DNA of 5,971 bases from JBKHJZ01 sp046537875 (GTDB lineage Bacteria; Actinomycetota; Acidimicrobiia; Acidimicrobiales; VFJN01): positions 1-5,971 of the forward strand of contig JBKHJZ010000193.1 of assembly GCA_046537875.1 (NCBI GenBank). The letters are read 5' to 3'. A program made the position numbers and the translations under genes. Under the pieces are notes generated by a model, which was given only the letters and a program-made list of their open reading frames with translations, was not told where the DNA came from and ran no database searches. Positions 1 to 4,531 of this stretch are shown here, in pieces (the stretch's first letter is position 1; every line of letters begins with the position of its first letter).

Positions 1-217
1 CCTGTCGGCCGTCGCCGCGGCGTGCGGGGCGGCCCTGCTGGTCGGGCCCGGAGGCGTCGAGCAGCCCGCGTCCCCGGAACCCGGGCGGGCCGGCCCCCGA
101 GTGCCCGCCAGCACGGACGTGCGGCGGCGCCTCGCCGACACGGCACGGGTGGCGTTCGCCGCGCTCGCGATCGCCGGCGGGGTCGACCTGATGGTCCACG
201 GCGTGCTGGCGGTGTGA
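1..217 (+). CDS. C-terminal part of an unknown membrane protein (5' end outside window)
   Basis: An open frame entering from the left edge (codons in phase with base 2) codes for 71 residues and ends at TGA 215-217. It starts in a small hydrophobic Ala/Gly/Leu/Val stretch, has a Pro/Arg-rich hydrophilic linker in the middle, and ends in a second hydrophobic segment (VAFAALAIAGG...HGVLAV) that could cross the membrane and finishes at the C-terminus. Two possible membrane segments joined by a short Arg-containing loop suggest an integral membrane protein, but no family signature is visible. It converges on ipdB, so it is not part of the steroid operon. The frame is open with plausible GC-rich codon use. 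The plus-strand frame covering 22-570 in another phase is an Arg/Pro-rich shadow and not a better choice. Confidence 0.55.
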   Translation, partial: LSAVAAACGAALLVGPGGVEQPASPEPGRAGPRVPASTDVRRRLADTARVAFAALAIAGGVDLMVHGVLAV

Positions 218-292
218 CGCCGTCACGTGGGCCCGCCGCGAGATCGCGACCGCCGCCTGCTCGGCCCGTCGCCAGCTGGCCCCGCCCCGGGC

Positions 293-373
293 CGGTCCGC
301 CGCCGGGCCGGCCGCCGCCAGGCGACGTCCGACATCCGGTCGGTCCGCCGCCGGGTCGGCCCGCCGCCAGGCG
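293..373. repeat. Imperfect 32/33-bp direct repeat in the convergent gap, with an inverted repeat around it
   Basis: Copy 1 (293-324) and copy 2 (341-373) begin CGGTCCGCCGCCGGG and end CCGCCGCCAGGCG. They differ by one substitution (C308 versus T356) and a one-base indel, with a 48-bp period. A 9-bp inverted pair, TCCGACATC at 328-336 and GATGTCGGA at 380-388, brackets the second copy. A 13-bp odd palindrome, GCCGCCAGGCGGC, lies at 363-375. The block fills most of the 218-412 gap between two converging genes. It may come from a local duplication and could fold in RNA from either direction, so a role in ending transcription is possible, but no T-run follows any stem. Confidence 0.6.
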
Positions 374-412
374 GCTCCCGATGTCGGAACCGCCTGCGCC
401 GGAGGCCGGGTG

Positions 413-1240
413 TCAGCGGGGGTCGGGCACCTCCGCCTCGCGGCGCCCCTCGGGGTCGATCACCCGCCGCACGAGGTCGAGCTCCCGTTCGGCCGGCAGG
501 CGCGAGGTGGGCACCTCGTCGGGCACGACCAGCTCGAAGCCCGTGGCCCCCAGGACGTCGTCGACCGTGACGCCCGGGTGCACCGAGCGCAGGCGCATCC
601 GGTGGTCGGGGGTCTCGAAGTCGAGCACCGCCAGGTTCGACACCACCCGCCGCACCTCGTGGAACCGGCCGGCGGGCCCCAGCTCGGCCGCCCGGTCCCA
701 TCCCACGCCGGTCACCGTGTCGACGGCGTCGACGAACACCCTGGGGCTGTGGTTCGGCACCCAGTAGCTGGTGGGGTCGTTGATCGTGTTGCCCGGCGCA
801 CCCCGGAAGCCGAGCAGCTGCACCTTCGGGCGCGCGTAGTCGCCGATGGCGGCCAGGTTCTGGTTGCCGTGGCGGTCGAGCTGCGTGGCGCCCATCACCA
901 CGTGGCGCCGGCCGGACCACACCCAGTCGAACATCGACCGGTAGGGGTTCCAGTACTCGATCGTCTTGCCCTCGACCCCCGTGGGCCCGCCGGGGCTCTC
1001 GGGACCGGCGAACAGCTCGTCGTCGGCCACCAGCAGGGCCTCCCCGTCGGTCAGGCAGAGGCCGGGCTCGAACGTGGCGCGGGCCAGGCGGCCGGCGATC
1101 GTCGGGATGGTGCCGATGGGGTTGGCCAGGATCTCGCCGTCGCCCCGGAAGCACTCGGCCACGGCCACCACGCACACCTCGGCGCGGGTGGCCCGACCGG
1201 GTGCCGCCACGGCGTCCGTGCGGCGCTCACCGGCGGTCAC
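413..1240 (-). CDS. ipdB: IpdB, beta subunit of the COCHEA-CoA ring-cleaving hydrolase (CoA-transferase fold)
   Basis: This 275-residue protein resembles mycobacterial IpdB (Rv3552) along its length. Matching blocks are TRAEVCVVAVAECF (18-31), LTDGEALLVAD (63-73), RRHVVMGATQLDRHGNQN (111-128), RGAPGNTIN (146-154), SYWVPNHSPRVFV (158-170), RRVVSNLAVLDF (197-208) and HPGVT (221-225). In characterised actinobacteria IpdA and IpdB form a heterotetramer that hydrolyses ring C of COCHEA-CoA to MOODA-CoA in the cytoplasm, although the fold is that of class I CoA-transferases. I chose GTG at 1240-1238 because it shares a GTGA overlap with the ipdA stop and has GGGAGGG about 6 nt upstream. This suggests translational coupling and fixed subunit ratio. 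About 16 residues precede the part that matches the mycobacterial start; GTG at 1210-1208 is a weaker alternative. Stop TGA is at 415-413. Confidence 0.93.
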   Translation of the reverse strand: MTAGERRTDAVAAPGRATRAEVCVVAVAECFRGDGEILANPIGTIPTIAGRLARATFEPGLCLTDGEALLVADDELFAGPESPGGPTGVEGKTIEYWNPYRSMFDWVWSGRRHVVMGATQLDRHGNQNLAAIGDYARPKVQLLGFRGAPGNTINDPTSYWVPNHSPRVFVDAVDTVTGVGWDRAAELGPAGRFHEVRRVVSNLAVLDFETPDHRMRLRSVHPGVTVDDVLGATGFELVVPDEVPTSRLPAERELDLVRRVIDPEGRREAEVPDPR

Positions 1241-2169
1241 GCCGCACCCTCCCGCAGCTTGCGCTGGTACTCCTCCTCGGGGACGGCCACCCAGGCGGCA
1301 CGGTAGGCCTCCCAGGCCTCGGGCGTCCCGGCCGCTGCGGCGTACTCGCGCTGGGCGGCCTCGTCGCGCGGGTAGTCGGGCGCGCACAGCGTGGGGTGGG
1401 CCCCGCCGGGCGCCTCGACCACGCCGTCGACCATCATCCGGCTGATCCGCATCTGGTGGATGCAACCCTCGGCGGCCAGGTCGGCCGTCGGCACCACCCG
1501 CTCGGCCGAGATGAACCGGCGGCCGGTGGGTGCGGCCTGCAGCATGAGGTCGTCCCAGTACAGGTCGGGCCCCAGGAACATGGCGTTGCCGCGGGCGTCG
1601 GCCCGGTTGAGGTGGCAGATGGCGGCGTCGGGCTCGAGGGCCGGCATCGCCACCAGCTCCTCGCCCCGCTCGCCCGGGTCGCCCCCCTCGCCGCCCGGTG
1701 CCTCACCCGGTTCCTCGCCGTCGCGGCGGCCCGCCTGCGGGAAGGGCGAGCGGAACGTGCGGAGGCGGGGGTTGTGCCGCAGCAGGTCGGAGCCGAGCCC
1801 GACCCGGCTGGGCAGGAACGGCACCCGCCAGGCCGCCGCCTGGAGGCCCAGGTGGAACAGGCCCTCGTCGAGCGGCTCGTCCTCGATCGCCCCCGACTGC
1901 CGGGCGGCCCGGAAGTGCGGCTCGAGCGGAATCGAGTCGAGGGAGGCGAACGCGTAGACCGCCCGCCGCACCTTGCCGGCGGCGCACAGCAACCCCAGGT
2001 CCGGGCCGCCGTGGGTGACGATCGTGAGGTCGGTCAGGTCGCTCCGGGCGATCGCCCGCACGAGCGACATCGGCTTGCGGCGGCTCGCCCACCCGCCGAT
2101 CGCGATGGTCATGCCCGACCGCAGCCGGGCCACCACATCGTCGTGGGTCATCAGCTTGCCCGTGGTCAT
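1237..2169 (-). CDS. ipdA: IpdA, alpha subunit of the COCHEA-CoA ring-cleaving hydrolase (CoA-transferase fold)
   Basis: This 310-residue protein belongs to the class I CoA-transferase alpha family and matches mycobacterial IpdA (Rv3551). Characteristic stretches are LRSGMTIAIGGWASRRKPM (16-34), THGGPDLGLLCAAGKV (52-67), SGAIE (92-96), LQAAAWRVPFLPSR (109-122), AMPALEPDAA (174-183), NRMMVD-like SRMMVDGVVEAPGGAH (243-258) and APDYPRDE (263-270). E102 in the DEG motif is probably the catalytic glutamate described for IpdA; I align it from memory. With IpdB it opens steroid ring C. The start at 2169 lies 12 nt after the echA20 stop; its ribosome site is weak (GGACGAG), which fits coupling to echA20. 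ATG at 2151 is an in-frame alternative. An unusual acidic Gly/Glu/Pro insert occupies about residues 147-169, where mycobacterial IpdA has only a short loop. The 3' end overlaps ipdB by 4 bp. Confidence 0.94.
   Translation of the reverse strand: MTTGKLMTHDDVVARLRSGMTIAIGGWASRRKPMSLVRAIARSDLTDLTIVTHGGPDLGLLCAAGKVRRAVYAFASLDSIPLEPHFRAARQSGAIEDEPLDEGLFHLGLQAAAWRVPFLPSRVGLGSDLLRHNPRLRTFRSPFPQAGRRDGEEPGEAPGGEGGDPGERGEELVAMPALEPDAAICHLNRADARGNAMFLGPDLYWDDLMLQAAPTGRRFISAERVVPTADLAAEGCIHQMRISRMMVDGVVEAPGGAHPTLCAPDYPRDEAAQREYAAAAGTPEAWEAYRAAWVAVPEEEYQRKLREGAA
1662..1731 (-). other. Low-complexity acidic insert within IpdA (about residues 147-169)
   Basis: This stretch codes for a run made almost only of Gly, Glu, Asp, Pro and Arg, between the family-typical SPFPQAG segment and ELVAMPAL. 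In the mycobacterial protein, as I recall it, these two segments are joined by a few residues, so roughly 15-20 residues are extra here. The frame stays open and family similarity resumes directly afterwards, so it is an in-frame surface-loop expansion rather than a frameshift. Functional effect is unknown. Confidence 0.65.
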
Positions 2170-2181
2170 CGGCTCGTCCGA

Positions 2182-2943
2182 TCAACGCGACGTGTCGGTG
2201 TCGCGGCCCTCGACGAACGCGTCGCGGTGCTCGTCGGCCACGCCCAGCAGGTTGAGCTCGAAGGTGAAGCCCTGCTCGTACCGGTAGCTGCGCCGCACGT
2301 CCCAGGGATCGATGCCGTTGAGCGACTCCTTGGCGGCGCGGATGACGGCGGGCGACTTGGCGGCGATGTCCCGGGCGACCTCGAAGGCGGCGTCCCGCAG
2401 CCGGTCGCGGGGCACCACCCGCAGCACCGACCCGTACGCGTGGAGCTCGGCGGCGGTGGCCGTGGTTGCGGTGTACACCATCGCCCGCATCCGGTGCTGG
2501 GGGACGAGGCGCGAGAGGTGGGTGGCGGCGCCGAGCGCCCCCCGCTCGACCTCGGGCAGGCCGAACGTGGCGTCGTCGCTCGCCACGACGATGTCGGCGT
2601 TGCCCACCAGCCCGATGCCGCCCCCGAGGCAGTAGCCGTGCACGGCGGCGATCACCGGGACGGCGCACTCGTAGACGGCGGCGAACGCCTCGTAGCACCC
2701 GCGGTTGGCGCCGACGAGCGCGTCGTGGCCCGGGGTCGCCTGCATCTCCTTGATGTCGACCCCGGCGTTGAAGCCGCGTCCCTCGGCGCGGAGGACCACG
2801 ACCCGCACCGACCGGTCGTCGCCGAGCCTCCGCACCGTGGCCGCCAGGTCGAACCAGCCGGCGACGGGGAGCGCGTTGACCGGCGGGTGGTCCATGACCA
2901 CCTCGGCGATGCCGCCCTCGTGGATCTCGGATGTGGTCGGCAT
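2182..2943 (-). CDS. echA20: EchA20-type crotonase, ring-D hydrolase of steroid HIEC-CoA
   Basis: This 253-residue crotonase-superfamily protein is very close to mycobacterial EchA20 (Rv3550). Visible signatures are PPVNALP (20-26), the first oxyanion-hole segment AEGRGFNAGVDIKEMQ (53-68), the second, VHGYCLGGGIGLVGNADIV (101-119), and FGLPEVERGALGAATHLSRLVPQH (127-150), where the crotonase acid/base region lies. The C-terminal EQGFTFELNLLGVADEHRDAFVEGR (223-247) is specific to this group rather than to general enoyl-CoA hydratases. In actinobacterial sterol catabolism EchA20 hydrolyses ring D of HIEC-CoA to give COCHEA-CoA, the IpdAB substrate, and it is the next gene upstream of ipdA here. 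ATG at 2943 is preceded by GAGGGG with a 7-nt spacer, and the start agrees with the mycobacterial N-terminus. The frame is open further upstream to 3201, but that extension has no family similarity and overlaps the divergent gene. Confidence in EchA20 over a generic hydratase is high because of its neighbours. Confidence 0.94.
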   Translation of the reverse strand: MPTTSEIHEGGIAEVVMDHPPVNALPVAGWFDLAATVRRLGDDRSVRVVVLRAEGRGFNAGVDIKEMQATPGHDALVGANRGCYEAFAAVYECAVPVIAAVHGYCLGGGIGLVGNADIVVASDDATFGLPEVERGALGAATHLSRLVPQHRMRAMVYTATTATAAELHAYGSVLRVVPRDRLRDAAFEVARDIAAKSPAVIRAAKESLNGIDPWDVRRSYRYEQGFTFELNLLGVADEHRDAFVEGRDTDTSR

Positions 2944-3080
2944 CGGCCGGCCCCTCGCTCTCGGCGCCGCGGTGCCGGTTGCGCCGGGCGCCACGGTGGT
3001 GTGCCCTCGTCCCGGCGGCTCGCTCGCCGGTGGGTCGCCGGCGGCCCTCCGCAGCCCGCCGGCGGCCCAGCGGCCGGCTT

Positions 3081-3095
3081 CTGACGAGTCGTCAG
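3081..3095. promoter_or_regulatory. 15-bp perfect palindrome, candidate repressor operator in the divergent control region
   Basis: CTGACGA-G-TCGTCAG is a perfect inverted repeat with 7-bp arms and a single central base. It is the most prominent dyad in the 184-bp region between echA20 and the SDR gene, 32 bp before the SDR start and about 140 bp before echA20. On the minus strand a possible promoter for echA20, TTGTTC (3135-3130) and TACCTT (3111-3106) with an 18-bp spacer, would place its start of transcription just beside the palindrome. No good plus-strand -10 box is evident. The size and symmetry suit a TetR or GntR family dimer. It does not fit the KstR2 motif as I know it (AnCAAGnnCTTGnT), although KstR2 acts at the same divergent position in mycobacteria. 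The regulator is not in this window. Confidence 0.5.
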
Positions 3096-3127
3096 GTGTC
3101 GTGGCAAGGTAGGCCGCGGGAGGCACG

Positions 3128-4003
3128 GTGAACAACCCACTCGACTTCAGCGGCAGGGTCGTCCTCGTCACCGGGGGCACCCGCGGCATCGGACGCGGCA
3201 TCGCCGCCCGCTACGCCGAGGCGGGCGCCGCCGTCGTGGTGTGCGGCCGCACGCCGCCGGAGGCCGGACCCGCCGACGACGGGGCCGGCGACCACGTGCC
3301 CGCCGAGGGTGCGTCCGGCGACGACGCGCCCGAGTTCATCGCGTGCGACGTCCGCGACCCCGACCAGGTCGACGACCTCGTCGGGCAGGTCGTGGCGCGC
3401 CACGGGCGCCTCGACGTGGCGGTGAGCAACGCGGGCGGCGCACCCGCCGCCGAGGCGGCGACCGCGTCGCCCCGGTTCACCGAGGCGATCGTCCGCCTCA
3501 ACCTGCTCGGGCCCGCCTTCGTGGCCCAGGCGGCGTACCGCGCCATGCGCGACAACCCGCCCCTCCCCGCCGGCGGCCGGGGCGACGGCGTCGAGGCCGG
3601 CACCGGGGTGATCGTCAACATCGCCAGCGTGTCGGGCATCCGTCCCTCGCCCGGCGCCGCCGCCTACGGCGCGGCCAAGGCCGGCCTGCTCAACCTCACC
3701 GAGACGCTCGCCGTCGAGTGGGCGCCGGCCGTGCGCGTGAACGCCGTGGTGGCCGGCCTGGTGGCCACCGAGCAGGCCCACCTGCACTACGGAGACGAGG
3801 AGGCGATGTCCCGGGTGGCGCAGACCGTGCCGATGGGGCGCTTCGGGCGACCGTCCGACGTCGCGGACGCCTGCCTGGTGCTGTCGTCGGGCCTCACGCC
3901 GTACGTCACGGGCGCCGCGCTGGTGGTGCACGGCGGCGGGGAGCGCCCCGCCTACCTGGGCGCCGTGGACAGAGACCACCGCGGTCGGGGCGAGCTTGGC
4001 TGA
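3128..4003 (+). CDS. SDR-family NAD(P)-dependent dehydrogenase of the steroid ring C/D cluster (Rv3549c-like)
   Basis: This 291-residue classical short-chain dehydrogenase/reductase has the cofactor motif TGGTRGIG (15-22), acidic CDV (73-75), NAGG (101-104), an N125 equivalent, catalytic S167 in NIASVSG, and YGAAK with Y180 and K184. The C-terminal parts ERPAYL and VTGAALVVHGGG are also typical. R41 after the second strand hints at NADP preference, which is uncertain. It is divergent from echA20, as the SDR Rv3549c is in M. tuberculosis, and the LHYGDEEAMSRVAQTVP (218-234) region resembles that protein as I remember it. A role in steroid or side-chain CoA-ester oxidation or reduction is inferred; the exact substrate is not known to me. 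GTG at 3128 has GGGAGG 4 nt upstream. Two hydrophilic loops (about 44-69 and 143-159) make it some 30 residues longer than the usual 250-260. The C-terminal tail after 280 looks unstructured. Confidence 0.9.
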   Translation: MNNPLDFSGRVVLVTGGTRGIGRGIAARYAEAGAAVVVCGRTPPEAGPADDGAGDHVPAEGASGDDAPEFIACDVRDPDQVDDLVGQVVARHGRLDVAVSNAGGAPAAEAATASPRFTEAIVRLNLLGPAFVAQAAYRAMRDNPPLPAGGRGDGVEAGTGVIVNIASVSGIRPSPGAAAYGAAKAGLLNLTETLAVEWAPAVRVNAVVAGLVATEQAHLHYGDEEAMSRVAQTVPMGRFGRPSDVADACLVLSSGLTPYVTGAALVVHGGGERPAYLGAVDRDHRGRGELG

Positions 4004-4009
4004 CACTGT

Positions 4010-4027
4010 AAGGCTGCGCGTAGCCTT
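4010..4027. promoter_or_regulatory. 18-bp interrupted inverted repeat before the cupredoxin gene, possible metal-regulator box
   Basis: AAGGCT-GCGCGT-AGCCTT has perfect 6-bp arms, and the CGCG core also pairs, leaving one mismatched pair. It begins 6 bp after the SDR stop and ends 7 bp before the cupredoxin ATG, filling the gap. The half-site AAGGCT with its flanking T resembles the TTAGGCT half of DtxR/IdeR iron boxes, but the spacing and outer bases differ. An upstream TGTAAG (4007-4012) could be a -10 box, putting the transcription start inside the repeat. A weak hairpin at the end of the SDR transcript is the other reading, but the stem is short and no T-run follows. Confidence 0.4.
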
Positions 4028-4034
4028 CCCGCCG

Positions 4035-4484
4035 ATGGCGCGCCTCGCAGGATCACTCGCCGCATGCGGCGTTCTGCTGATCGGGCTCTCGCTCGCCGGG
4101 TGCGGCGACGACGGCGGATCGCCGGCCGGCGACGGCACGGCTGACGACGCCGACGCGGCCGCGGACGAGGGCGGCGCCCGCGACGACGAGGTCGAGCCGG
4201 TGGTGATCGACACCGACCCCGCCGAGGTCACCGCGCTCGACAACACGTTCGTCGACCAGGTGGTCCAGGTGTCCGCCGGCACCACGGTGCGCTGGACCAA
4301 CGAGGGCCGGCAGGACCACGACGTCGCCCCCGCCGAGCCCGACGGGTGGGGCGTCGAGCCCGACGAGTTCGGTCCCGGCGACGTCTACGAGTACACGTTC
4401 GACGAGCCAGGGACGTACGAGTACTACTGCACGCTCCACGGCACGGCCGAGCGCGGCATGATCGGCACCGTGATCGTCGAGTGA
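4035..4484 (+). CDS. Plastocyanin-like cupredoxin lipoprotein
   Basis: This 149-residue protein has a lipoprotein signal (MARL, hydrophobic 5-20, lipobox LAGC with C23), then a disordered Asp/Gly/Ala-rich linker (24-52) and one cupredoxin domain (about 55-149). Candidate type 1 copper ligands are H95 in QDHDVAP, C132 and H135 in EYYCTLHG, and M142 in GMIGTVIV. The C-x2-H-x6-M spacing is looser than in plastocyanin but common in small actinobacterial cupredoxins. It probably sits on the outer face of the membrane, binding copper or carrying electrons; the partner is unknown. I chose ATG 4035 because it gives a clean signal peptide. The ribosome site is poor, so a leaderless or short-leader transcript is possible. 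TTG at 3996 is in frame but adds residues before the signal. It is followed by the beta-helix lipoprotein gene in the same direction. Confidence 0.88.
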   Translation: MARLAGSLAACGVLLIGLSLAGCGDDGGSPAGDGTADDADAAADEGGARDDEVEPVVIDTDPAEVTALDNTFVDQVVQVSAGTTVRWTNEGRQDHDVAPAEPDGWGVEPDEFGPGDVYEYTFDEPGTYEYYCTLHGTAERGMIGTVIVE

Positions 4485-4491
4485 CCGGCAC

Positions 4492-4509
4492 GGCGCCGGC
4501 GCAGGCGCC
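4492..4509 (+). other. Hairpin between the cupredoxin and beta-helix genes
   Basis: GGCGCC at 4492-4497 and at 4504-4509 are self-complementary copies separated by six bases, so the RNA can form a 6-bp stem. A CCCCCGGGGG block (4517-4526) follows, and its G-run is the likely ribosome site for ATG 4532, so base-pairing could limit access to it. This might tune the ratio between the two lipoproteins or act as a weak stability element. There is no T-run, so it is not a standard terminator. Confidence 0.3.
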
Positions 4510-4531
4510 CACGCAACCCCCGGGGGGACCC

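Noticed and set aside
363..375. GCCGCCAGGCGGC palindrome as an intrinsic terminator
   Set aside because: The stem would leave a 1- to 3-base loop and no T-run follows in either direction.
1238..1465. Upstream extension of IpdB to 350 residues
   Set aside because: It runs through the ipdA coding region and is Arg/Pro/Gly-rich; GTG 1240 with GGGAGGG is the credible start.
1201..3084. Long plus-strand open frame of 627 codons
   Set aside because: It lies opposite ipdA and echA20, and is His/Arg/Gly/Val-rich without any domain. Such antisense frames are expected at this GC content.
2944..3201. In-frame upstream extension of EchA20 giving a 339-residue protein
   Set aside because: The extension has no crotonase similarity, is Arg/Pro/Gly-rich, and overlaps the divergent SDR start; ATG 2943 has a good ribosome site and matches the family N-terminus.
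3092..4300. Minus-strand open frame of 402 codons opposite the SDR
   Set aside because: Composition is that of an antisense shadow and the plus strand has complete SDR motifs.
4346..4531. Longer start for the beta-helix protein overlapping the cupredoxin gene
   Set aside because: It would place an Arg-rich segment before the lipoprotein signal; ATG 4532 fits the signal peptide. Only GTG 4481 remains as a minor alternative.
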